A stretch of 12,362 bases of DNA, taken from assembly GCA_900761995.1 (NCBI GenBank), contig CAAFEY010000144.1, positions 1-12,362 on the forward strand, in the 5' to 3' direction. Position numbers and translations under genes: made by a program. The number at the start of each line of letters is the position of its first letter. Positions within the stretch are counted from its first letter, which is position 1. This document shows, piece after piece, positions 1 to 7,171 of this stretch. The notes beneath the pieces were generated by a model, which made no database searches, was not told where the DNA came from, and worked only from the letters and a program-made list of their open reading frames with translations. Origin of the DNA: an uncultured Collinsella sp. Lineage in GTDB: Bacteria > Actinomycetota > Coriobacteriia > Coriobacteriales > Coriobacteriaceae.

Positions 1-1542
1 CTCCTGGAGCAGGGCCTTGCACTTCTTGTAGGTGTTCTCGGTGGCAGCCTTGCCTGCCTTGTTGGCCAGAGCGGTGCGACCCTCGGTGGTCGTCTCGGCC
101 AGCATAGCGGCGTCAACTTCCTTGTTCTGCTCGATGAGCTCATTCTGGAGGGCGTCAAGATAGGCATGGACGCCAGCACCGAGGGTGGCACGATTCTCGA
201 AGGCAAGCGAGCTGATGTCCATAAAGACGTAGTTGATGGAGTTCTCGGGCTCTTCGTTGTTTACGACGTCTGTTTCATCGCAGTGGTCGAAAGATACGGT
301 CTGGTCGCTGAAGTAGGGGCTGACCTCGGTCATCAGGGCGGAGTACAGCGGGATGGCGATGGAGAATTCAGCTCGAGAGAGCATCTCCCATTGGATGGTC
401 GCAATTTCAGGGTTGAGATCATTGCGAATCTGGAAGAGATGGGCCTCACCGTTGCGCTCAGTGCCGATGCAATAGGCACCATCGGTGTTGGCACTGAGGC
501 CGGGAACGTTTTCGCCACGATTGCCAAAGGCGCGAATAAGTTCAAAAGTATTCCAACCGGACTTTTCGGGTTGGAAGAACAGCGGCTGCATTTCATTTAC
601 CATAGCGCCAACCTTAGCGCGCGGTTTTTCGCTAGTGTCCTGGATGATTTCATAGTCGGTGCCCTCAGTAAGCGGAGCCCCAAGGTAATCGCGGCCCTGG
701 ACGTAGCGCGACCAAGCGTGAATGGAAGTTTTGTCGATGGGCGAACCGTAGGTCTGGGCAACATCGAACTGTCCGTCGTCGAAATACTTGGCGAAACCCT
801 TTTCTTCAGGTAGGGACTTAATGCCTTCGGAGTGAATGCAGTTTACGGTGTCATCGAGGTTAACCTTGAAGTTGAGATTGCTGATATTGGGATTGAGCGA
901 CGCGATATCATCGGTCAACTTCATGGCAATCCACTGATGGCCGGAAAGCGCGGCGAACAGCCAGGTCTCATTGTTGTCGGCAATGATGAGCTGGTCGTTG
1001 GCGTTGGCGCCCTGTTCGTTAATGAGCCTGCCGATGAGCTCGACTCCCTCGCGGGCCGTGCCGCTCTCGCCGAGGATGACGCCGGCGTAGACGTATTCGC
1101 TGATGCCTGTTTTGGTCAGGGGATCTGCGGCCTTTGCTTCGTCATTCATGCTCGTGCTCAGCGTGGCAGAGCAAGAAACGCCCTTCTCGTTAATTCCCGC
1201 TTCGGAGTAGGCGTCCCAGCGTCCGTGCCACTGCGAAGGGTGATCGCGCACGTAGCTATAACGATATGTGGTCTTGGTCGAGGTGTATGCGAAGTCGGAC
1301 TCGTCTGAGCCGTAGATATGGCCGGGACCATGCGAGGGTTCAATGCCATAGTGCTTGAGGTAACGTGTGCCAACGTCCTCGGTGCGGCCGTAGTACGTGT
1401 TGCCATCGGCCGTTAGGTTTTTGCCCATGTAGATCTGCGTGCAGGCGAGCGCAGAGGTCGGCATGGACATGATGGTTGCAGCTCCAAAGGCGAGGCCTAT
1501 GCCCAGCTTTTTGAGCGCGTTGACGGGGTGAGTTTTCCTCAT
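1..1542 (-). CDS. Secreted C69-family dipeptidase, C-terminus beyond window
   Basis: A reading frame of 514 codons without a stop starts at ATG 1542 and leaves the window at base 1, so the C-terminus is missing. The start has a strong ribosome-binding site (GGGAGGG, 1546-1552). Residues 1-33 form a signal peptide: basic MRKTHPVNALKK, a hydrophobic core, then the AxA-type end SALA. Cys34 follows directly and begins CTQIYMGKN, with GNTYYGRTED a few residues on. This matches the mature N-terminus of peptidase family C69 (PepD-like), N-terminal-nucleophile hydrolases in which the first cysteine is catalytic and which cleave many dipeptides. Signal-peptide removal would therefore also expose the nucleophile. 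Later segments (SEAGINEKGVSCSATLS; EYVYAGVILGESGTAREGVELI; NTDGAYCIGTERNGEAHLFQ) fit the family. The visible end is Ala/Lys/Glu-rich and probably leads into a C-terminal extension. Dipeptide supply outside the membrane is the inferred role. Family assignment is fairly secure; the exact substrate is unknown. Confidence 0.85.
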   Translation of the reverse strand, partial: MRKTHPVNALKKLGIGLAFGAATIMSMPTSALACTQIYMGKNLTADGNTYYGRTEDVGTRYLKHYGIEPSHGPGHIYGSDESDFAYTSTKTTYRYSYVRDHPSQWHGRWDAYSEAGINEKGVSCSATLSTSMNDEAKAADPLTKTGISEYVYAGVILGESGTAREGVELIGRLINEQGANANDQLIIADNNETWLFAALSGHQWIAMKLTDDIASLNPNISNLNFKVNLDDTVNCIHSEGIKSLPEEKGFAKYFDDGQFDVAQTYGSPIDKTSIHAWSRYVQGRDYLGAPLTEGTDYEIIQDTSEKPRAKVGAMVNEMQPLFFQPEKSGWNTFELIRAFGNRGENVPGLSANTDGAYCIGTERNGEAHLFQIRNDLNPEIATIQWEMLSRAEFSIAIPLYSALMTEVSPYFSDQTVSFDHCDETDVVNNEEPENSINYVFMDISSLAFENRATLGAGVHAYLDALQNELIEQNKEVDAAMLAETTTEGRTALANKAGKAATENTYKKCKALLQE

Positions 1543-1561
1543 AATCCCTCCCAGCGTGCGA

Positions 1562-1585
1562 AAGCCCTCTGTCGCCAGAGGGCTT
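1562..1585 (-). promoter_or_regulatory. Leader hairpin ahead of the dipeptidase gene
   Basis: A perfect 9-bp stem (1562-1570 with 1577-1585) with a 6-base loop lies in the 5' leader, nine bases before the Shine-Dalgarno sequence. No T-run follows on the minus strand, so it does not look like a terminator. The arm CCCTC could also pair with GAGGG inside the ribosome-binding site, which would allow translational control; that is speculative. Confidence 0.4.
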
Positions 1586-1723
1586 CAGCCAATAAAGACA
1601 CTCCCTTAGCGTAACGAATCGGAAACAATATTCATCTATGAAAAATACTTACTCGATAAGCGTAATGAAATATACGATGAGCGGTTAATTATACTCAGTC
1701 TGTAGCTTTAGCCAAATAAAGAC
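1582..1723. repeat. Imperfect direct repeat, 18/19 bases, two copies
   Basis: Copy A (1582-1599) reads GCTTCAGCCAATAAAGAC. Copy B (1705-1723) reads GCTTTAGCCAAATAAAGAC. They differ by one substitution and one single-base indel, and lie about 122 bases apart in the dipeptidase leader. Copy B covers the predicted -35 box of that gene. They could be paired binding sites for a regulator or the trace of a small duplication. Confidence 0.5.
1688..1715 (-). promoter_or_regulatory. Predicted sigma-70-type promoter of the dipeptidase gene
   Basis: On the minus strand a perfect TATAAT (1688-1693) follows TTGGCT (1710-1715) with a 16-base spacer. Transcription would start near 1681, giving a 5' leader of about 140 bases that contains the hairpin and repeat copy A. 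The surrounding DNA is AT-rich compared with the genes. Confidence 0.5.
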
Positions 1724-1776
1724 GCCCTGCAATTACTGTATCTGGATAAAGCGTCTGGAAATACCGAAATGAAAAA

Positions 1777-1813
1777 TCCCCCGCTGTTTGGCAAATGCAT
1801 AAACAGCGGGGGA
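1777..1813 (-). terminator. Intrinsic terminator of the lipid kinase unit
   Basis: A perfect 13-bp stem (TCCCCCGCTGTTT at 1777-1789 with its complement at 1801-1813) and an 11-base loop are followed, on the minus strand, by TTTTT. It lies 35 bases after the stop of the small membrane protein gene and closes the unit that begins at 2868. Confidence 0.85.
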
Positions 1814-1848
1814 GATGATAATCGGATGAATATCATACCAATGTGGAA

Positions 1849-1941
1849 TTACTTCTTCCGACGGTGGATCACGTTGATCGCATAGCCTACGAGCATGGCC
1901 AAAACAATGACGATAAAGCCGAGCAGGGGATTGTCGTTCAT
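1849..1941 (-). CDS. 30-aa single-pass membrane protein, unknown function
   Basis: This short gene runs from ATG 1941 to a TAA at 1849-1851. Its ribosome-binding site AGGAGG is strong and overlaps the stop codon of the lipid kinase gene; only nine bases separate the two genes, so they are probably translationally coupled. The product starts MNDNPLLGF, has one hydrophobic segment from about Pro5 to Val24, and ends IHRRKK. The basic tail suggests that the C-terminus faces the cytoplasm and the N-terminus the outside (positive-inside rule). A strong terminator follows 35 bases after the stop, so the gene is the last in its unit. I do not recognise a family. A small partner or regulator of the membrane-associated kinase is a guess from position only. 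Confidence 0.7.
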   Translation of the reverse strand: MNDNPLLGFIVIVLAMLVGYAINVIHRRKK

Positions 1942-1950
1942 GGGGTCCTC

Positions 1951-2868
1951 CTATTTACCGAGTGGTGAGAATTCATCGACGATCAGGTCGAGACATTGCG
2001 GTAGTGCGCGAGCGCCAAAGACACCGGAGTTGCTGGAGATGATCTCGCCATCGAACTGCATGCCCAGCGACGGCGTGCAGGTGATCTTGGCTTCCTTGGT
2101 CTGGATGATCTTGAACTGCGGGCGACCGAGCACCTTGCCGGCGGGGTCGAGCGCGGCGGTGATCACGGTGGGCAGCAGCTGCACGGTTTTAACGGGTTCG
2201 ATGACCGCGATGTCGACCATGCCGTCGTTCATGCGACAGTTGGGGAACAGGTTGATGTCGTTTTGGATAACCGAGGTGTTGCCTGCCATGCAGCAGATGC
2301 CATCGAGTTCCTCGACAATGCCGTCATGCTCAATCGTAAAGTGCGCCACCGTGGGGTTGGGCGTGGCGAGCGCAGACAGGAAGTAGGCGATCTCGCCGAT
2401 GTCGTTTTTGCTGGGGGCGGCCTTCATCATGATCTCGGCATCGTAGCCCGAGCCGGCGATGATGATGAAACCATGGCTCTTCTCGTTGCCGTTCTCGTCG
2501 AGCCAAAAGAGCTCGCCCATGTCCACTTTGACCGTGCGACCGGCGCGGCAAGCCTTGGCAAGCGCCGCTGCCTCGGGGGCATTACCGATGTTGTTAAAGA
2601 ACAGGCAGGCTGTGCCAGAGGGGAAAACGAGCGTGGGGACACCGCACCCGCGCATCTGGTCGAGCACGTTGGAGACGGTGCCGTCGCCGCCCGAAACGAC
2701 CACGCGATCGAATTCGCGCACGTCCGCCACGGCATCCTCGGGTTCCATACCATCGCCGATAAAACGCATCACGACCTCGTCGCCGCCCTGCGCGAGGGCG
2801 TGCGTGAATGCGTAGATTTCATCTGAGCTGGGGCCCGATGCCGGGTTGTGGATGATAAGGCAGCGCAT
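1951..2868 (-). CDS. Diacylglycerol/lipid kinase (DagK/YegS-like family)
   Basis: The 305-aa protein is of normal length for this family, which phosphorylates diacylglycerol or related lipids with ATP at the inner face of the membrane. Visible motifs are NPASG (residues 8-12), the nucleotide-binding SGGDGTV (59-65), PSGT (83-86), GSGYDAEIM (139-147), NDGMVDI (214-220) and FDGE (272-275). The motif after PSGT is unusual: the family normally has GTxNDxAR, here it is GTACLFFNN. Gly-Thr remains but the Asn-Asp pair is lost at its usual place. The start ATG has only a weak ribosome-binding site (GGGAACGTAAGT upstream). The gene is the first of a two-gene unit with the 30-aa membrane protein. The true lipid substrate cannot be told from sequence; sphingoid-type or undecaprenol-type lipids are also handled by relatives. 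Confidence 0.85.
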   Translation of the reverse strand: MRCLIIHNPASGPSSDEIYAFTHALAQGGDEVVMRFIGDGMEPEDAVADVREFDRVVVSGGDGTVSNVLDQMRGCGVPTLVFPSGTACLFFNNIGNAPEAAALAKACRAGRTVKVDMGELFWLDENGNEKSHGFIIIAGSGYDAEIMMKAAPSKNDIGEIAYFLSALATPNPTVAHFTIEHDGIVEELDGICCMAGNTSVIQNDINLFPNCRMNDGMVDIAVIEPVKTVQLLPTVITAALDPAGKVLGRPQFKIIQTKEAKITCTPSLGMQFDGEIISSNSGVFGARALPQCLDLIVDEFSPLGK

Positions 2869-2966
2869 ACTTACGTTCCCGTTCTGTGACTAACCGAGTA
2901 TAGTTGTAAGGCAATGCCGATATCCTACCCGTGTTTTTCGGGCCTAACCTTATTCGATGGGTTGAT
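2869..2966. promoter_or_regulatory. Divergent intergenic region between lipid kinase and RNase D
   Basis: These 98 bases separate divergent genes and should hold a promoter for each. TATAGT at 2899-2904 could be a -10 box for RNase D, but no good -35 box is seen at the right spacing. The bottom strand has TATACT at the same place. The calls are weak. Confidence 0.25.
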
Positions 2967-4100
2967 ATGTACATTTCCACACATCAGGCTCTACTCGACT
3001 TTTGCCAGCGCGCCCGTGAGTTCGACGCGATTGCCGTCGATACCGAGTTTTTGCGCGAGCGCACGTTCCATCCGCGTCTGTGTTTGGTTCAGATTGCCAC
3101 CCCTGCCGAGAGTGTAGCGGTCGATCCCCTGGTAATCGACGACCTATCGCCGCTGGCCGAGCTTATGGCCGACGAGAGCGTGACCAAGGTCTTCCACGCC
3201 TGCTCGCAGGATATGGAGGTCATGCTCCATACCGTAGGCGTGCTGCCGCGTCCGATTTTTGACACGCAGGTGGCCGCCGCCTTTTTGGGCGAGCGTCAGC
3301 AGATTTCCTACGGCGCGCTCGTGCAGACGTTTTGCGGCGTCTCATTGCCCAAGACCGAGTCACTGACCGACTGGTCGCGTCGCCCGCTGACCGATAAGCA
3401 GATTGAGTACGCGATCGATGACGTCAAGTACTTGATCGTCGCCTATACCGAGATGATGAGTCGCCTGCGCGAGCTGGGCCGTGTGGACTGGGTGCTCGAC
3501 GAGCTACGCCCGCTGGCTGACGAGTCGCACTATCGCGCCGACCGTCACGAGGCATTCCGCAAGGTCAAGCGCATCAACTCGTGCAGCCGCCACCAGTTGG
3601 GCATCGCGCGCGAGCTCGCCGCTTGGCGCGAGGACCGCGCCGAGCGCCGTAACATCCCGCGCAAGTGGGTCATGTCCGACGACACGCTGCTTGCGCTCGT
3701 CAAGCGTAATCCCGTGCGCGTTGAGGAGTTCCGTAGCATTCGCGGTACCGATCAGTTGGGGGAGCGCGACGTGGACGGTGCGCTCATGGCCATCAAGCGC
3801 GGCGCGAGCTGCCCGCACGATCGCCTGCCGCTCATGGTGCGCGGGCATCGCCAGATCTCTCCGGAGCTGGAGAGCGTGACGGACCTGATGTATGCGCTCA
3901 TTCGCCTAGTTGCCGAGCGCTCGGGCGTGGCGACCTCGGTCATTGCCTCGCGCGATGACCTGGCCGACTACATCGAGCACCCCGAGCAGAGCCCCCTGCG
4001 CGAAGGCTGGCGTTTTGAGCTTGTGGGCTCGCGCCTGGACGATCTGCTCTCGGGCAATATGGGACTCACCGTGAAGGACGGTAAAATCGAATTGCTGTAG
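2967..4100 (+). CDS. rnd: Ribonuclease D
   Basis: RNase D is a 3'-to-5' exoribonuclease of the DEDDy family that trims tRNA and other stable RNA precursors in the cytoplasm. From ATG 2967 the product has 377 aa, close to the E. coli enzyme (375). The acidic metal ligands are visible: D25 and E27 in AVDTEF, D82 in ACSQDMEVM, and Y148 with D152 in QIEYAIDDVKYL. The segment SLPKTESLTDWSRRPLT (126-142) is typical of RNase D. The part after about residue 205 (QLGIARELAAWREDRAERRNIPRKWV) fits an HRDC nucleic-acid-binding domain. A GTG at 2931 would add 12 residues, but ATG 2967 lines up with the family's N-terminus. No strong ribosome-binding site precedes either start. It heads a run of plus-strand genes. 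Confidence 0.9.
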   Translation: MYISTHQALLDFCQRAREFDAIAVDTEFLRERTFHPRLCLVQIATPAESVAVDPLVIDDLSPLAELMADESVTKVFHACSQDMEVMLHTVGVLPRPIFDTQVAAAFLGERQQISYGALVQTFCGVSLPKTESLTDWSRRPLTDKQIEYAIDDVKYLIVAYTEMMSRLRELGRVDWVLDELRPLADESHYRADRHEAFRKVKRINSCSRHQLGIARELAAWREDRAERRNIPRKWVMSDDTLLALVKRNPVRVEEFRSIRGTDQLGERDVDGALMAIKRGASCPHDRLPLMVRGHRQISPELESVTDLMYALIRLVAERSGVATSVIASRDDLADYIEHPEQSPLREGWRFELVGSRLDDLLSGNMGLTVKDGKIELL

Positions 4101-4164
4101 GGAAGCCTAGCCGCTTGAATGGGTAAAATGCCTCCAACGTGTAACTCGATTCGGAGGAATTCGC

Positions 4165-4869
4165 ATGCCTTATTACTATGGATACGGCTTTGGCATCGAC
4201 CCGCTGTACCTGCTGGTTGTTCTTGTCTGCACGGTGCTTGGCCTTGCCGCACAGAACTATATCAACTCGACGTACAAAACCTGGTCCAAGGTTCGCTCGG
4301 ACGGCGACACGGGCGCCACGGTCGCTCGCCGCATGCTCGACGCCAACGGCTGCAACGCCGTGGGTATCAAGGGTGTCGCCGGCGAGCTCACCGACCATTA
4401 CAACCCGCAGGACAATAACCTGTATCTCTCGGATGCCAACCGTTCGGGCGGGTCGGTCGCAAGCGTTGCCGTCGCCTGCCACGAGGCGGGCCATGCCGCC
4501 CAGCGTCAAAGCGGTTACGCCATGATGAAGGTTCGCACCGCCCTCGTGCCGGTCGTCAACTTTACCCAGAACACCTGGACCATCGTGTTGCTCTTGGGCC
4601 TGTTTATGAACATCGCGGGACTCACGACCCTCGCACTGATCTTCTTCTCGTTTAGCGTGCTGTTCCAACTGGTTACGCTGCCGGTTGAGATTGATGCCAG
4701 CCGGCGTGCCGTGGCGTATATTGAGCAGTCGGGTATGAGCTCCAAGCAGGTCAACGGTGCCAAGAAGGTGCTGACGGCCGCCGCGCTTACCTATGTGGCT
4801 GCGGCGCTCACCTCGATTATTCAGCTGCTCTATCTTATGGCTCGCTACAACAGAAACTCCAACCGATAA
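4165..4869 (+). CDS. Membrane zinc metallopeptidase, YugP family
   Basis: The 234-aa protein matches the neutral zinc metallopeptidase family that includes Bacillus YugP. An N-terminal transmembrane segment (about residues 13-30) is followed by a catalytic part with the zinc motif HEAGH (106-110), where the two His bind zinc and Glu acts in catalysis. Two further hydrophobic stretches (about 137-172) lead into PVEIDASRRA (173-182), the conserved segment expected to carry the third metal ligand. A last membrane segment lies near 205-226. The start ATG has a good GGAGG site (4153-4157). It lies 64 bases after RNase D and may be cotranscribed. Physiological substrates are unknown for most of this family; membrane-protein quality control is the usual guess. 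Confidence 0.85.
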   Translation: MPYYYGYGFGIDPLYLLVVLVCTVLGLAAQNYINSTYKTWSKVRSDGDTGATVARRMLDANGCNAVGIKGVAGELTDHYNPQDNNLYLSDANRSGGSVASVAVACHEAGHAAQRQSGYAMMKVRTALVPVVNFTQNTWTIVLLLGLFMNIAGLTTLALIFFSFSVLFQLVTLPVEIDASRRAVAYIEQSGMSSKQVNGAKKVLTAAALTYVAAALTSIIQLLYLMARYNRNSNR

Positions 4870-4885
4870 CAAATGGGACAGGCAG

Positions 4886-4915
4886 GCGCCGCGGGGATTC
4901 GTGTCCCCGCGGCGC
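4886..4915 (+). terminator. GC-rich hairpin after the zinc peptidase gene
   Basis: A perfect 12-bp stem (4886-4897 with 4904-4915) encloses the loop TTCGTG. It lies 16 bases after the peptidase stop. No T-run follows (TGTACTATG), so termination may be weak, or it may be an mRNA 3'-end stabiliser. It separates the peptidase gene from xseA. Confidence 0.5.
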
Positions 4916-4984
4916 TGTACTATGTGTTGGACTTGAATTTGCGCAGGGCCGGAGCCCATGTGCACGATGACGAAAGGAGGCTGC

Positions 4985-6436
4985 GTGGCGGGCTGGAATC
5001 TAACCGGCAATGCCGTTTCCGCCGAGTTCGACGGTTCGGACGATCAGGAGCGCAAGGAGCTCAGCGTGAGCCAGGCGGTGGAGATCGCCGCCGGCGCGCT
5101 CGATGCCATTCCGCAGCTGAGCGTTTTGGGCGAGGTCACGGGTTTTCGTGGTCCCAACGCCCGAAGCGGCCACTGCTACTTTCAGATCAAGGACGACTCG
5201 GCGGCCGTCGACTGCATCATCTGGAAGGGCGCCTATCTCAAGCGCACGTTCGATCTGCGCGACGGCATGCAGGTGAGCTTTAAGGGCAGCTTCAATCTCT
5301 ATAAGGCCACGGGCCGCATGAGCTTTGTCGCTCGCTCGTTTTCGCTGGCGGGGGAGGGTCTGCTGCGTCAACAAGTGGCGCAACTGGCCGAAAAGCTACG
5401 CCGCGAGGGCCTGATGGACGAAGCGCGTAAGCGCCGCATCCCGGTGTTTTGCTCCCGCGTGGCGGTCGTTACCTCGCTTTCGGGTGCCGTAATCGACGAC
5501 GTCAAGCGCACATTGCGTCGTCGCAACCCGCTCGTCGAGCTCGTCTGCGTGGGCGCTAAGGTTCAAGGCGAGGGTGCGCCGGCCGAGCTTATTGAGGGCC
5601 TGCGCCGTGCCGCCGCCATCACGCCAGCGCCCGACTGCATCTTGCTGGTGCGCGGCGGCGGCTCCTTCGAGGACCTCATGACCTTCAACGACGAGGAGCT
5701 TGCCCGTGCGGTGGCGGCTTGTCCTGTGCCCGTGGTGACCGGCATTGGCCATGAGCCCGATACCTCGATTTGCGACATGGTGAGCGACCGCCGCGCCTCC
5801 ACGCCCACGGCGGCGGCAGAATCGGTGGCGCCGGCTATGACGGAGTTGGCCGATGTACTCGAGGCGCGCCATCAGCGCCTGGGTGCCGCGATGGCATCGA
5901 TGATTGGGTCGGCCCAGGTCGACCTGGAGATGCTCGATCAGCGTGGTCGCCGTGCCTGGGATACCTATTCGGCTCGCTTGGGCGATGCACTCGATGCGGC
6001 TGCGTGCCGCCCGTGCCTCAACGACCCCACATTTATGGTTGAGCGTCGCGAATCGGAGCTTGCGCTGACTGCTGATCGCCTGTCGGGCGCCATAGTACGC
6101 TCGGTCGGGACATTCCGCTCCAACTTTGAGCGCTTGCCCGAGCGTCTGGTTACAAGCACCTCGGGGCTCGATGGCAAGCGCCATGCGCTCACGCTTGCGA
6201 GTTCCCGTCTGGAGCATCAGGGACGTTCGATGCTCAGCAAGCCCGCGTCCGACCTGGGCCGAGCTGCCGCGTCGCTTGATGCCCTGTCGCCGCTCAAGGT
6301 GCTTGCCCGCGGCTATTCCATCGCGTACAGCGATGATGGGGTGGCCACGAGCGCCAAGACCTTTAAGCCCGGCGACGCCATCCGCGTGCGCATGGCAGAC
6401 GGTAACGTGGCGGCAACGGTCGATACGGTCGAGTAA
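4985..6436 (+). CDS. xseA: Exodeoxyribonuclease VII large subunit
   Basis: This is the catalytic subunit of exonuclease VII, which degrades single-stranded DNA from both ends and acts in the cytoplasm in repair. The chosen start is GTG 4985, because AAAGGAGG (4973-4980) lies four bases before it; this gives 483 aa. In-frame ATGs at 4958 and 4967 would lack such a site, and 4967 would place the site inside the gene. Residues about 26-125 form the OB-fold DNA-binding domain (LSVSQAVEIAAGAL...LGEVTGFRG). The catalytic core has RGGGSFEDL (223-231) and GIGHEPDTSICDMVSDRRAS from residue 253, both hallmarks of XseA. A long helical region follows, ending in LSPLKVLARGYSIAY, the usual C-terminal motif. 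xseB lies 42 bases downstream, so the subunits are probably made together. Confidence 0.93.
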   Translation: MAGWNLTGNAVSAEFDGSDDQERKELSVSQAVEIAAGALDAIPQLSVLGEVTGFRGPNARSGHCYFQIKDDSAAVDCIIWKGAYLKRTFDLRDGMQVSFKGSFNLYKATGRMSFVARSFSLAGEGLLRQQVAQLAEKLRREGLMDEARKRRIPVFCSRVAVVTSLSGAVIDDVKRTLRRRNPLVELVCVGAKVQGEGAPAELIEGLRRAAAITPAPDCILLVRGGGSFEDLMTFNDEELARAVAACPVPVVTGIGHEPDTSICDMVSDRRASTPTAAAESVAPAMTELADVLEARHQRLGAAMASMIGSAQVDLEMLDQRGRRAWDTYSARLGDALDAAACRPCLNDPTFMVERRESELALTADRLSGAIVRSVGTFRSNFERLPERLVTSTSGLDGKRHALTLASSRLEHQGRSMLSKPASDLGRAAASLDALSPLKVLARGYSIAYSDDGVATSAKTFKPGDAIRVRMADGNVAATVDTVE

Positions 6437-6478
6437 ACCGCGTTTCATAGCGATAAGCCTTTAGGAAAGGAAACAGAT

Positions 6479-6745
6479 ATGGCAGAGAAGACCCCGGTCG
6501 AGCAGCTTACGTACAAGCAGGCCTCGCAGGAGCTGGAGCTCATCATCCGCAGCTTGGAGTCGGGCGATATGGAGCTCGAGGAGTCGCTCGAGAGCTATAC
6601 CCGCGGCGTCGAGCTCCTCAAGAGCTTGCGTACTCGCTTGTCCGATGCCGAGCAGAAGGTCTCGGTGCTCCTGAAGGACGTCGACGGCAACGACGTGCTC
6701 GCCGACGGCGAAGCCGCCAACACCGACGACAACCTCTCGTTCTAA
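6479..6745 (+). CDS. xseB: Exodeoxyribonuclease VII small subunit
   Basis: The 88-aa protein is the small, helical subunit that binds XseA in several copies. The core (residues about 8-62) has the expected pattern: YKQASQELELIIRSLESGDMELEESLESYTRG, then LLKSLRTRLSDAEQKV. The acidic tail after residue 70 is slightly longer than in most relatives (70-80 aa). The start ATG follows AGGAAAGGA at 6462-6470. Position directly after xseA supports the call. Confidence 0.92.
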   Translation: MAEKTPVEQLTYKQASQELELIIRSLESGDMELEESLESYTRGVELLKSLRTRLSDAEQKVSVLLKDVDGNDVLADGEAANTDDNLSF

Positions 6746-6752
6746 CCATCCC

Positions 6753-6775
6753 GACCAAATATAATTACCTTGGTC
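6753..6775 (+). promoter_or_regulatory. Dyad around a TATAAT box before the HIT gene
   Basis: GACCAA (6753-6758) and TTGGTC (6770-6775) form a perfect inverted repeat with an 11-base centre. The centre contains TATAAT (6760-6765). No clear -35 box is seen 16-18 bases upstream. It could be an operator over a -10 box, giving the HIT gene its own control. It could also be a weak transcript hairpin after xseB, though no T-run follows. Confidence 0.35.
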
Positions 6776-6794
6776 TGCGAGAAAGGAACCAACC

Positions 6795-7130
6795 ATGTGT
6801 GATTGCATCTTCTGCAAAATTGCCAACCACGAGATCCCCTCGACCGTTGTCTATGAGGACGACCAGGTCATCGCCTTCGACGACCTCAACCCACAGGCGC
6901 CGGTCCACACGCTCGTGATCCCCAAGAAGCACTACAGCGACATCGCCGACAACGTACCTGCCGAGACCATGGGCGCCATGGCTCACGCCATCCAGGAGGT
7001 CGCTAAGGCCAAGGGCTTGGAGGACGGTTTTCGCGTCATCTCCAACAAGGGCGCCAACGCCGGCCAGACCGTCATGCACTTCCACATGCACGTCCTCGGC
7101 GGCAAGAACCTGGGCGAGAACCTCATCTGA
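6795..7130 (+). CDS. HIT-family nucleotide hydrolase (HinT-like)
   Basis: The 111-aa protein is a complete HinT-type histidine-triad enzyme. Such enzymes cleave adenosine 5'-phosphoramidates such as AMP-lysine, with a covalent AMP-His intermediate. The triad HFHMHVLGG gives His95, His97 and His99, with His97 as the expected nucleophile. The N-terminus MCDCIFCKI carries the CxxC pair (C4, C7) seen in zinc-binding members. The stretch FDDLNPQAPVHTLVIPKKH is also typical. The ATG follows AGAAAGGAA with good spacing. The gene lies 49 bases after xseB and may have its own promoter at the dyad before it. Biological role in bacteria is poorly defined. Confidence 0.92.
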   Translation: MCDCIFCKIANHEIPSTVVYEDDQVIAFDDLNPQAPVHTLVIPKKHYSDIADNVPAETMGAMAHAIQEVAKAKGLEDGFRVISNKGANAGQTVMHFHMHVLGGKNLGENLI

Positions 7131-7171
7131 GGACGCGTAGCCCGTCGACTTGGCTGCCTTTGGAGTAATCT

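Noticed and set aside
166..1308. Two long plus-strand frames (166-813, 832-1308)
   Set aside because: They lie opposite the dipeptidase gene, whose minus-strand frame is unbroken for 514 codons and has a signal peptide, ribosome-binding site and family motifs.
1562..1585. The leader hairpin as an intrinsic terminator
   Set aside because: No T-run follows it on either strand at the right place; a leader role fits better.
4066..5010. A 314-codon minus-strand frame across the zinc peptidase gene
   Set aside because: It overlaps a well-supported plus-strand membrane peptidase with an HEAGH motif, and its product has no recognisable domain.
5396..6448. A 350-codon minus-strand frame opposite xseA
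   Set aside because: It is a shadow of the xseA codon pattern; the product is His/Arg/Ala-rich with no motifs.
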